64,000 nt of DNA, taken from Cherax quadricarinatus (Eukaryota; Arthropoda; Malacostraca; Decapoda; Parastacidae). A program made the translations under genes and the position numbers. Below, in pieces: positions 43,939 to 53,585 of this stretch; the stretch's first letter is position 1; each line of letters opens with the position of its first letter. The notes under the pieces were generated by a model. That model had not been told where the DNA came from. It did no database searches and saw nothing but the letters and a program-made list of their open reading frames with translations. The DNA is taken from NCBI RefSeq assembly GCF_038502225.1, contig NC_091357.1:4404630-4468629 (forward strand), read 5' to 3'.

Positions 43939-44400
43939 GATTTAGATTTTGCCACCGAAGTGGCTAGTTTATTGTGCACCCCATATCCATCCTGTGGACG
44001 GTAGCGCGAGAGCATGTGGATACACAAAAGGCCTAGGAACTAGGCCCCAAAGGGTTAACAGGAATACATATGGATTTATATCTACATATCTATAGTTCAC
44101 TTATCTGTTACAAGCAAATTTAGGAAATTTGCTTAGTATATCTGGTATCTTATTTTCATTAATAAGATATCTTGACATGTCACATAGGTTATTATACTGT
44201 CTGTCTCTGTATTCCTCAATAAGTGGACAATTAAGCACATAGTGTTCAAGAGAGTGACCATATGCCTGATCACATAATTTACATTTAGTTTGATCATCAT
44301 CTGTGTGTCTCCCAAACTGCCAGAAGTACTTGTAACCAAGCCTAAGCCTTGCCACTACAACATCAGTCAGTCTGTTCACATTGCTAGTTGCTCCATAAAC
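43939..44400 (-). pseudogene. I/Jockey LINE 3' end inserted in CR1
   Basis: The minus-strand frame 44379-44101 has RLRLGYKYFWQFG, then CKLCDQAYGHSLEHYVLNC, the zinc-finger-like C-terminus of I-clade ORF2, and RYLINENKIPDILSKFPKF. The 3' UTR/tail lies at 43939-44100 (AAAGGCCTAGGAACTAGGC). About 60 bases of CR1 target (matching 27538-27595) are absent at the junction. It is the best preserved member of the tail family also at 32108. Confidence 0.8.
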
Positions 44401-44537
44401 ATACTTATATAGGAAAGCACTGGTTTGGTAATAGAGTTGTGGATGAGTGGAACAAACTTCCGAGTACCGTCATAGAAGCTAAAACATTGTGTAGTTTTAA
44501 AAATAGTTTAGATAAATACACGAGTGGGTGTGAGTTG
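44401..44537 (+). pseudogene. CR1 ORF2 C-terminal copy, part 2
   Basis: WFGNRVVDEWNKLPSTVIEA then LCSFKNSLDKY resumes the CR1 frame to the ORF end. It is cut by the fold-back element at 44538. Confidence 0.8.
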
Positions 44538-44668
44538 GACGTGTCATTACAGATCGTAATGACACGATTGCAAAGAAACCATACCATGGGCGGGGATAGA
44601 CCCCGCGATCAGAGAGTTTTGAGACTCTCTGATCGCGGGTTTTATCCCCGCCCGTGGTATGGTTTGTG
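44538..44668. mobile_element. tRNA-like fold-back element, copy 1
   Basis: Arms AAACCATACCATGGGCGGG.. and ..CCCGCCCGTGGTATGGTTT face each other around GAGAGTTTTGAGACTC. GCGGGTTTTATCCCCGC resembles a tRNA T-arm. Outer flanks ATTACGATCTGT/ACAGATCGTAAT form an additional small palindrome. Confidence 0.75.
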
Positions 44669-44817
44669 CTACTAGGCCTGATGCCGTGCTCCTTCCTTAA
44701 GTGAATGTGGCCTGATCTGACTAGGTTGGGTCATTGGCTTAAGCCGGTAAGAGATTTGGACCTACCTCGCATGGGCCAGTAGGCCTGCTGCAGTGTTCCT
44801 TCTTTCTTATGTTCTTA
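44669..44817 (+). other. CR1 3' UTR of the interrupted copy
   Basis: TGTGCTACTAGGCCTGATGC to GCATGGGCCAGTAGGCCTGC, ending with TTCTTATG octamers at 44804-44815. Confidence 0.75.
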
Positions 44818-45105
44818 GGTATCCCAGCTAGGTTCATACTTCGCGCCATGCGGGTGCTGCCACCATATAGGCCTAACCAGCTCAACCCGCACCACGCTTA
44901 CCCTGTCTCATTCTGGCTGCCGAGTCCACTCAGTCAACAAGGCCTACTCTATTACTCTCTCCTGGGCATGGCCCTCCAGACCCGGGCGGGCACTTAATTA
45001 AACACACTGCCTGTGTACCGAGAACCCAAATAAAGAACACCGCCTCCGAAGAGTATCATCCTCCGCTTCCACATCCACGTAATTTTCGACGATATTAGCT
45101 GGTAG
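44818..45105. other. possible LTR fragment
   Basis: GC-balanced sequence with AATAAAG at 45030 and CTGTGTACCGAGAACCC upstream. An LTR remnant is possible, but no paired copy is seen. Confidence 0.25.
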
Positions 45106-46690
45106 GCAGTAGGACCCACCTAGCATGAGCTAATAAGATAAGATAAGATTTCGTTCGGATTTTTAACCCCGGAGGGTTAGCCACCCAGGATAACCCAAGA
45201 AAGTCGGTGCGTCATCGAGGACTGTCTAACTTATTTCCATTGGGGTCCTTAATCTTGTCCCCCAGGATGCGACCCACACCAGTCGACTAACACCCAGGTA
45301 CCTATTTGCTGCTAGTAGGCAGTAGGACCCACCTAGCATGAGCTAGTAGACAGTAGGACCCACCCAGCATGAGCTAGTAGGCAGTAGGACCCACCTAGCA
45401 TGAGCTAGTAGACAGTAGGACCCACCTAGCATGAGCTAGTAGGCAGTAGCGCCCACCTAACATGAACTAGTAGGCAGTAGGACTTACCTAGCATGAGCTA
45501 GTAGGCAGTAGTGCCCACCTAGCATGAGCTACTAGACAGTAGGGCCCACCTAGCATGAGCTAGTAGACATTAGGGCCCACCTAGCATGAGCTAGTAACAG
45601 CAGGGCCCACCTAACATGAGCTAGTAGACAGCAGGGCTCAGCTAACATGAGCTAGTAACAGCAGGGCCCACCTAACATGAGCTAGTAGACAGTAGGGCCC
45701 ACCTAGCATGAGCTAGTAGACATTAGGGCCCACCTAGCATGAGCTAGTAGACATTAGGGCCCACCTAGCATGAGCTAGTAGTCATTAGGGCCCACCTAGC
45801 ATGAGCTAGTAACAGCAGGACCCACCTAGCATGAGCTAGTAGGCAGTAGGACTCACCTAGCATGAGCTAGTAGGCAGCAGGGTCCACCTAGCATGAACTA
45901 GTAGGCAGCAGGGCCCACCTAACGCGCTAGTAGGCAGCAGGGTCCACCTAGCATGAGCTAGTAGGCAGCAGGGCCCACCTAACGAGCTAGTAGGCAGCAG
46001 GGTCCACCTAGCATGAGCTAGTAGGCAGTAGGACTCACCTAGCATGAGCTAGTAGGCAGCAGGGTCCACCTAGCATGAGCTAGTAGGCAGCAGAGTCCAC
46101 CTAGCATGAGCTTGTAGGCAGTAGGACTCACCTAGCATGAGCTAGTAGGCAGCAGGGTCCACCTAGCATGAACTAGTAGGCAGTAGGACTCGCCTATCAT
46201 GAGCTAGTAGGTAGGACTCGCCTAGCATGAGCTAGTAGGCAGCAGGGTCCACCTAGTATGAGCTAGTAGGTAGTAGGACTCGCCTAGCATGAGTTAGTAG
46301 GCAGTAGGACTCACCTAGCATGAGCTAGTAGGTAGGACTCGCCTAGCATGAGCTAGTAGGCAGTAGGATTCACCTAGCATGAGCTAGTAGGTAGTAGAAC
46401 TCGCCTAGCATGAGCTAGTAGGCAGCAGGATCCACCTAGTATGAGCTAGTAGGCAGTAGGACTCCCCTAGCATGAGCTAGTAGGCAGACTCCCCTAGCAT
46501 GAGCTAGTAGGCAGACTCGCCTAGCATGAGCTAGTAGGCAGCAGGGCCCACCTAGCATGAGCTAGTAGGCAGCAGGGCCCACCTAGCATGAGCTAGTAGG
46601 CAGCAGGGCCCACCTAGCATGAGCTAGTAGGCAGCAGGGCCCACCTAGCATGAGCTAGTAGGCAGCAGGGCCCACCTAACAGGGCCTGCA
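45106..46690. repeat. 31-bp minisatellite with CTAGCATGAGCTAG unit
   Basis: About 45 copies of GTAGGCAGTAGGACC-CACCTAGCATGAGCTA with frequent length and base variants (CAGCAGGGTCC, CATTAGGGCC). Each unit has the inverted repeat CTAGC-ATGA-GCTAG. The unit resembles CR1 3' UTR sequence (CCTCGCATGGGCCAGTAGGC). Confidence 0.95.
45133..45315 (-). mobile_element. SINE-beta inserted in the minisatellite
   Basis: TAAGATAAGATAAGATTTCG tail at the left, then GGGTTAGCCACCCAGGATAA, GTCGACTAACACCCAGGTAC at the right. Complete-looking minus-strand copy splitting the first and second minisatellite units. Confidence 0.75.
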
Positions 46691-46870
46691 TCGAATTGGG
46701 AAGTAGGCCTACTGCGACAGTTCCTGCCTATCATGGAGTTGTAGTCTAACTGTATTAAGAGACATGCCTAATGTAACAAGGCACATAAAGCCTACATCAG
46801 GCACTGAAGTAGGCCTACTGCAGGATATGACCAGCATGGACTGGTAGGCCTACTGCAGTATGATGTTCAG
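46690..46870. repeat. CR1 3' UTR-like degenerate units
   Basis: AGTAGGCCTACTGC occurs three times with CCAGCATGGACTGGTAGGCC. They bridge in sequence between CR1 tails and the neighbouring minisatellite. Confidence 0.6.
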
Positions 46871-47655
46871 TAGGTCTACTACTGTGATTCTTTTGATTAC
46901 GTTGTGTATTTGGCTTCCCTTATCGGATATTTATTTCCCTATAACTAAAAAGTTTTTGATATTATCTAGGCTGTATACGCATGAATAAATGTATAAACGA
47001 TGAAAAATGTATACCTGCAGTAATATAAAAAATAGATGACGTGAAACGCGGTCGTCAGAGAGCGAAGAAGAATAAAAGGCGAGAATAAAAGTGTCAACAT
47101 CTTGGGCTTTCCATCAGCAGAGTCAATATTGGCGGAGTCCTCCATCAAGGAGCCGCAGTTTTCTGTAACGACGCCAGACTCCGTCTTCCTTCAATTATCC
47201 TCGATGGAACCAAATATTTGCTGGGTATTATTGCTCCTGATGGGAAGTTGGGGCCACAATCAGCACCCTCTTATGGAGCATTACATCACTCGCACCTCTA
47301 TAATGGTGCACTTACTGTAAGGACCATTTCTTCCCCCTCAGGAACCACTGTAAACAGCACATGTTGCGCCTGACTCCTTCAAGAATTTCATATTTCTCGA
47401 GAAGGCACAGAAATAAAAATGATTTCAGATATGAAATACGGACGAGAAAATAAGTTACCTGAAGAAATTGTATATACCTTCAAGCAATACGGAAAAAATA
47501 AAATAACATGGCATCGACGCATTTTGAAAATTTGTGATGTATACAACACTGATATTCGCAAATTTTATGTAGTTACGTGTATTAAAAAAATAAGCTAATA
47601 TAATAAGACACCAAACACATCACTAGGCCTATTAGGCCATGCTACGACGGTTACC
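46871..47655. other. unassigned sequence containing a small open frame
   Basis: No repeat recognised. An ATG at 47204 opens a 38-codon frame, MEPNICWVLLLLMGSWGHNQ and on, that looks like a signal peptide (short N-region, Leu-rich core). It ends at TAA 47318 or could donate at CT/GTAAGG. No homology known to me; chance is a fair alternative. Confidence 0.25.
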
Positions 47656-47664
47656 TGAATGATA

Positions 47665-48110
47665 TATCTAATGGTCAGCGCCCCTGCGACCCGATCCCAG
47701 ACCGGCCCGCATAGTGAATCAAGTCCTAATCAACCTGGCTGCTACTGCTCGCTGCATGCATTCTTAACGCACGAACTACAGTTCGGCTGGTCAGGAAGAG
47801 ATTTGAGGAAATGGTTCAGTTTCCACTTAATAATTACTCTTACAGACGGGGGAAAGGCGTTGAAGAGTCGGGGACCTCTGACACTCATCGAGTTCTCGCG
47901 TTCCCGGTTTTTTATTACAGGTACTTTGCACCGTCTGTCAAGACTTGTTATTCCGAGCGATTTCAGTGTGGAGGTTTGGGATCAGTCCTTATCGGATTTT
48001 CCCAGATGTAAATTACGCTGTACCTTTCTCGCCTACTGTCCAAGGAATTCAGCTGAAGGGGCTTCAGACATTCCTAGTAGTTCCCATGTAGTCCTCCAAA
48101 GACTTATCAA
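47665..48110 (-). pseudogene. L2-like LINE C-terminus and tail
   Basis: The reverse complement reads a tail (GCGACCCGATCCCAGACC on the plus strand), then the end of an ORF2 frame with PDQPNC-like sequence near 47790, degraded upstream. Related to 16195-16530. Confidence 0.55.
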
Positions 48111-48154
48111 ATGATCAAGTTACTGATGAAGGAGAAGTTTTGTCTTTTGAGATG

Positions 48155-48224
48155 AGATGGGTACTCACCTAGTAGCCGTGGTTGCAGGGGTCGAGTCCTA
48201 GCTCCTGCCTCTTCACCGGTTGCT

Positions 48225-48230
<6 letters not shown>
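48155..48230 (-). mobile_element. LINE 3'-end fragment
   Basis: TACTCACCTAGTAGCCGTGG and TTGCAGGGGTCGAGTCCTAG, same family as 37635 and 62680. Confidence 0.6.

Positions 48231-48292
<62 letters not shown>
48231..48292. repeat. (GT)n microsatellite
   Basis: About 31 GT units. Confidence 0.95.
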
Positions 48293-48293
<1 letters not shown>

Positions 48294-48299
48294 ACCAAG

Positions 48300-48705
48300 G
48301 ATGTCAGGCTCAAGCACAAACAATAATACGAGTGATATCTTTATTAGTTAAGCGAGAAGACACTGTAAACACTGCAGCATTGCTTTTTATTAAATACATC
48401 GGTACAAGATCACTGCTACTAAGATCAGAACTATATTAAGCTAACACGCTAATAACACAAGATGGTCTCCTACCATATTTCATCACATAGGATGAACTCT
48501 CGCCAAAAGGAATGAGATAAGTCAGTCTGCAGTGACAGACTTCGGAAGGGCGATGACATTATCGTCAAGGATACCACTATAATCAGTACCTATGGATTTC
48601 CTCCAGCGGCACTGGATTTGGTATTACGTTGGGATTACCAATTTGGAAGGTTAACCACGTACACACTTAGTGCAAAGCAAGAGGATATAGTTCAATTATT
48701 ATATA
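48300..48705. other. unassigned sequence
   Basis: No feature recognised. Confidence 0.35.
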
Positions 48706-48711
48706 GCGAAA

Positions 48712-48863
48712 AAACCATACCCCCGGCCGGGATTGAACCCGCGGTCATAGAGTCTCAAAACTCCAGCCCGTCGCGTTAGCCACTTTTGAGACTCTATGAC
48801 CGCGGGTTCAATCCCGGCCGGGGGTATGGTTTATTTGCAATCGTGTCATTACGATTTCTTGAG
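48712..48863. mobile_element. tRNA-like fold-back element, copy 2
   Basis: Perfect arms of about 48 bases (AAACCATACCCCCGGCCGGG.. to TTTTGAGACTCTATGACC..) around a loop whose reverse strand reads GTGGCTAACGCGACGGGCTG, an A-box/D-arm-like block. Right arm has GCGGGTTCAATCCCGGC (T-arm, B-box). Followed by TTGCAATCGTGTCATTACGA. Confidence 0.85.
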
Positions 48864-48944
48864 TCATTATATAGCGAACTTGTAGCAGTGATTCTTCCTG
48901 AACTTCTCAGGGACAATGTTGGAGTTCACGACACGACTCAGTAT

Positions 48945-49210
48945 TCACTAATAATGTATCTTTATTTATACAAGTACATGTACAAGGTATACAGGCCTAG
49001 CTGACATCAATGACATACTACTGTACAGAAAGCCGCTTGTTATGCTGAGCATTTCGGGCAAATTAGGTATTTTTTTTTCCCAGGATGTGACCCCACACCA
49101 GTCAACTAACACCCAGGTACCCATTTTACTGATGGGTGAACATGGACAACAGGTTTCCACCTTTGTCAGGGTCTGTGATATGCTATCAGGCTCTTCAACC
49201 AGACCAGTTC
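48945..49210 (-). mobile_element. SINE-beta, composite copy with tail
   Basis: Tail block CCTAGCTGACATCAATGACA at 48997 and body CACACCAGTCAACTAACACC at 49094 match 6430-6860 in reverse. Confidence 0.65.
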
Positions 49211-49438
49211 TTCCCTTATATCTATAATCAGTCGTACTAGGATAGCCCGATTGTGAAGAATGTAGCATTAACAATGCTCGTGTGTCAGGAAGAACGGACC
49301 TCGAAACCTGGCAGTGAAAGTTCCTCTAAGAGACTTTGTTGCCCATACCCAATTCGTCTCTAGGCACACACCTCGACACAGAACATCGCCTTGCTGCCCA
49401 GGTCCTCGCCGAACGCAGGTGTATCTTCTGCAGTTGGT

Positions 49439-49525
49439 TTAGAAAAACACGTAAGCAAACACTAGGACATATCAGAAAACGTTCAAGGTCCGAGGATCGG
49501 TATTTATTACCAAGGTTATATCGAC
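49439..49525. repeat. hairpin repeat family D arm
   Basis: ACACGTAAGCAAACACTAGG, ATATCAGAAAACGTTCAAGG and CGGTATTTATTACCAAGG correspond to one arm and the outer tail of the palindrome at 59368. Confidence 0.65.
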
Positions 49526-49539
49526 TTCGGCAGTGCATC

Positions 49540-49984
49540 AGTAGACCGACTCGAGCAGTACGGTTCCGATTTGCTATGGGTATGTGGGAAAGACAAAACA
49601 TGAAGAGGTGAATATTATCAAGACAAGCCTTGCAACAACTGGATGTGCATCATCCAACTAGGCAGATCTGATAGCAGCTTAAAGCGTCCAGATAGAAATA
49701 CCTGGCAAATTTAGACAGCAAGGAGGCAGTGTGGGACTACAAATGCGAGTTCACATTGGTTGACACTTATCTTCATTACAGCAGGAATGAAGGAGGTGCA
49801 GCTGCCAGCTTCAGGGAGTCCCAAAAGTTTATAGAGTACAGTGAACTTGGTCACCATTACATGTTTGTTCCTAAAGGTCCCGAGACCATCGGCTAGTGAG
49901 GAAAGAAGAGCGTCCACGTTCCTGAGGAAATTATGAAGACGACTCAGTAAGGCAACTAAGGATCCCAGAGCAACTAGTATTATG
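49540..49984. repeat. 450-bp dispersed repeat, copy 1
   Basis: Roughly 90 percent identical by eye to 59985-60440 in the same orientation (GCAGTGCATC(A/G)GTAGACCGAC, TAGAAATACCTGGCAAATTT, AGGAAATTATGAAGACGACT). The minus strand has coding-like runs (TSFIPAVMKISVNQCELAF), so it may be part of an unrecognised retroelement. Confidence 0.8.
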
Positions 49985-50630
49985 TTCCAGCGCCTCCCTG
50001 GGAGAACACAGCATCCCTGGAAGAGCACAGCACCCCTGGAGAGCACTGCACCCCTGGGGGAGCACTGCACCCCTGGGGGAGCAGTGCACCCCTAGGAGAG
50101 CACAGCACCCCTGGGACAGAGCTGCGCCCCTGGAAGAGCACGATACCAATGGGAGATCACTGCACCCCCGGGAGATCACAGTACCCCTGGAAGAGCACAG
50201 CACCAATGGGAGAGCACAACAGCCCTGGGAGATGCACGGCACCCCTGGGAGAGCACAGCATCCCTGGGGAAGCAAAGAACACCTAGGAGAGCATAGCACC
50301 CCTGGGGAAGCACAGTACCCCTGGGGAAACACAGCATCCCTGGGCGAGCACTGCACTCCTGAGAGAGCACTGCACTCCCGGGAGAGCACAGCATCCCTGG
50401 GGAAGCAAAGAACACCTGAGAGAGCACAGCACCCCTGGGGAAGCACAGTACCCCTGGCAAAGCACAGCACTCCTGGGGAAGCACAGTACCAATGGCAAAG
50501 CACAGCACCCCTGGGAGAGCACTGCACCCCTGGTAGAACATAGCACCTCTGGGGAAGCACAGCAATCCTGGGAGGGCACAGCACTCCTGGGGAAGCACAG
50601 CACCCCTGGGGAACACATCACCCCTCAGTG
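49985..50630. repeat. 19-bp minisatellite, array 1
   Basis: About 33 diverged copies of CACCCCTGGGAGAGCACAG. Variants GGGGAAGCACAG and AAGAGCACAG dominate. It directly follows the 450-bp repeat. Open frames in all minus-strand phases are a period effect. Confidence 0.95.
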
Positions 50631-50847
50631 TGAGCTCAGTGCGCTAGCTATCAAACTGCGTTACAAAGAAAATGCAAAGAAAATAAGACAACCCCTTAAA
50701 GATACACCTTTGGGATCAATAATAATAATAATAGAGAAAAAAAAAAGTTGGAGTGGAGGAGTGAGGAATGTTAATTTTCCTTAAATTCCACCATTTTCCA
50801 ATTATCTTTAAGTATTGAAAACCTTCGCTTGTAATATCTACCTCCTG

Positions 50848-51487
50848 AAGAATTGAGACACTTATGCAACACATGGGTTGCATAAGTGTGTCAATTCTTC
50901 AACTTGTCGGTTTTCAAAACCATTCGTCACATCTGTCAGACACTGCAACATCATGGGATGTTGGTACAAAGACTTCAACGCTTGCCCAACCTTTGGACGA
51001 CGACCTACTTACACAAGTGGCAGGTCCCACTGTGATCCCGCCTCCTCCTGCTTCAACTCATCTCACCGCAGTACATAAGCCACCTCTCTGGCCCTATGCT
51101 GTACTTCCTACAAGAGTGATGGGCTGAACACATCGATTCCAGGTTGAGGGACTGATTACCTCAAACTTCTACTCTCCTTACCCATTTCTACTTTGTATTG
51201 GACTGATGAAGCCAGTGTGTGGCGAAACGTTTCTTCAATAAAGATTCCCATGTGTTGCATAAGTGTCTCATTATTATTATAATCAAGGGGGAAGCGCTAA
51301 ACCCGGAGGATTATACAGCGCCTGGAGGGGGGGATGTGGAAGTCATTCAGGCTTAATTCGGGGAACTGGAGCACAGATCTAATTCCCTAAATCAAAAGCC
51401 CCTCACCAACATCAAGGAACCTTCCTTGAGGGGGATAAGTGTCTCAATTCTTCAACTTGTCGGTTTTCAAAACCATTCGTCACATCT
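50848..51487 (+). mobile_element. hairpin repeat family B, full element with terminal direct repeats
   Basis: Flanked by the 12-base duplication ATCTACCTCCTG (50836-50847 and just after 51487). Internal 57-base direct repeats (TTGCATAAGTG..CATTCGTCACATCT) lie at 50880-50936 and at 51255-51489, interrupted by SINE-alpha. Near the second copy is the ribozyme-like core CTGATGA (51203) to GAAACG (51224-51229). A short inverted arm begins the element. Confidence 0.75.
51271..51435 (-). mobile_element. SINE-alpha copy 4
   Basis: Flanked by ATAAGTGTCTCA at 51259-51270 and 51436-51447; it interrupts the family B element. Confidence 0.92.
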
Positions 51488-51824
51488 ACCTCCTGCATTA
51501 ACCACATTATCTCTTTTGTGCTACTGCTGCTTTCTATCACCTACTGATCTGGTCTGACTACACTTCCTCCTTGTTCTTCACTTTCTTCTTTGAAGATTTC
51601 TCTGAATCTTTTGCTATGTTCTTCACATACCTCTCATTCCCCATTACTTTCAGTCCCTCCTTTAAGTCTTTTCACTTAGTCCTTCATATTAGTGATAAAT
51701 TATTCATTCCGGCAGACTCTGGATCCAGGGATGAGGAGGAAGATGGAGATGTACTTTCGTACCTCTTTCGTTTCCGTGGTCTCTGTAAAACCAGCGGAGA
51801 AATTATAATCAAAACAAAGCGTTA

Positions 51825-52690
51825 AACCCACAGGGCTGCCGTTATACTTTAAAAACGGCATAAATCGTGGGATTTTTCATTTTGCTTTTCACATTTACAT
51901 TCGATTAAAAATTCTCCCCAATTTTGCGATTAATATTTTATTTTTAATAACCAAATCTGAAAAAATTGGCAAAAAAAGGCTAAATGGCAAGGAAGAAGTT
52001 CAAAAATAATGCAAAAATTACTTAAGATTCACCTCCATTTAGAGTTTGAAGCCGACCAGAAGCAGCATTCACTAGTTATTACAAGGGAAACAATTCACCG
52101 AATAAAACTGGTGGTAAATTAAAATTTACACAACATAATGTGAGTGATAAACATTGTTTTAATTAAGTCCACTAATGGTAAAAGTTTGACGCTGATCAGA
52201 AAAAGAATTCTCAGTAATTTATCAGATTTCAACAATTCCATTTTTTTTTTATCCTTTTCAATAAAATTTCAAATTTGCCCCTATTGGAACTAAACTTACG
52301 GGATGTCATCCTGAAGATAAATTAGTTTGTTATTGAATAAAAAAATAACCATTTATTCAATAAAATTGTCAAAATTGGAACATTTACCATCTAATGGAAC
52401 AATGAATCGTGTGTTCGGGAAGCCACTCTAGCGGAGAAAATTTGAAGCCTATCAGACGAGTCGTTCTCCATGTAAACGATTCCTAACGATTCCTCGTTAA
52501 TTTTACTATTCTACTTCATCAATAAACATGGTATTATCCTGGTCGAAAGATGCATCAGCCATTATATATGGAAATAATACAAAAGGCTAATGGACAATTA
52601 TTTAGTGTGGTTTACCAGGAAAAAATATTTCTGTTTTACACACAAAATTGTCAGCATGTAAATTTAACTCTCCGCCATGATCGTATTCTT
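51825..52690. other. AT-rich sequence with a dispersed GTTTGAAGCCGA motif
   Basis: GTTTGAAGCCGACCAGAAGC (52049), GTTTGACGCTGATCAGAAA (52184), TTTGAAGCCTATCAGACGAG (52442) and AAAGCTGACTGGATGAATTG (53079) look like spaced copies of one decayed unit. No coding signal. Confidence 0.45.
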
Positions 52691-52691
52691 T

Positions 52692-52955
52692 GGTACCTTA
52701 TGAACCTTTGAAGCTCCGTTACTGAGGATTTTGGTGGTACCTTATGAACCTTTGAAGCTCCGTTACTGAGGATTTTGGTGGTACCTTATGAACCTTTGAA
52801 GCTCCGTTACTGAGGATTTTGGTGGTACCTTATGAACCTTTGAAGCTCCGTTACTGAGGATTTTGGTGGTACCTTATGAACCTTTGAAGCTCCGTTACTG
52901 AGGATTTTGGTGGTACCTTATGAACCTTTGAAGCTCCGTTACTGAGGATTTTGGA
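52692..52955. repeat. 44-bp tandem repeat, six identical copies
   Basis: Unit with GGTACCTTATGAACCTTTG and AAGCTCCGTTACTGAGGAT. I see no base difference among the six units, pointing to recent expansion or assembly collapse. Confidence 0.95.
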
Positions 52956-53190
52956 AGTTATTGGAGAAATTCCCGAGTGCTGGGAGTGGGTTCAGTAACT
53001 TCGGTTATAGGGCTCGTGAACATTATATTTGCTGCAGGAATTTGGTCCTCGTTTGTGTACACAAATGTTGAAAACTTAAAGCTGACTGGATGAATTGTTC
53101 TCGAATTATGAACGAAATAAAATCCAAAGTTGAAGGAAGAAAGAAAATGGAAGGAAATCAGGCAAACTATTAAAAATACCCTTTCGGAAT

Positions 53191-53191
<1 letters not shown>

Positions 53192-53252
<61 letters not shown>
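53192..53252. repeat. (AAT)n microsatellite
   Basis: About 20 AAT units; the shorter (AAT) at 50720 marks the same place in the older duplicate. Confidence 0.95.
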
Positions 53253-53585
53253 GAGGAGGAGGGGTACGAGGGCAAAATCATTGTTAAAGATCCTTCAATG
53301 GGATTTTCAAGGAGGATGTCACTTACTCGAATTTCCACCATTTTGCAATTATCCGCAAGCTGCAATGGTTGGAAGTATTAGAAACCTTCACTGTTGGATC
53401 CTACAGTGGAGGGAAGTTGTCTGGACTCACTGCTTGTTTACAATATTAACCTCCTCCTTCAACCTTGTGATTTCTTTTGTTCGTGTTGATGCTTTCTAGC
53501 ACCTATTGATCTGGTCGGACATCATTTATTTCGGGAAGCTCTTTGTTCTCTGAATCTTTTCCTATGTTCTTCACACACTTTCCTC

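Larger units (their letters stand above)
50715..51820 (-). pseudogene. older duplicate of the Ser-rich gene 3' end
   Basis: Outside the insertion at 50848-51487, this matches 53190-53780. Minus strand at 51795-51700 reads RKRKRYESTSP then SSSSSLDPES; a base gain shifts frame before the ending KGGTESNGE (51645), which corresponds to KGGSESNGE in the main copy. Only one repeat unit remains. The downstream part (TTCCACCATTTTCCAATTAT near 50788) also matches. Confidence 0.75.

Noticed and set aside
48780..48830. Functional tRNA gene
   Set aside because: Only A-box-like and T-arm-like parts are present within a palindrome. There is no closed acceptor stem and no standard cloverleaf.
49931..50621. 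Cys/Pro-rich frames over the 19-bp array
   Set aside because: All minus-strand phases are open because 19 bases cycle through three frames. The same happens at 61563-62779. Not genes.
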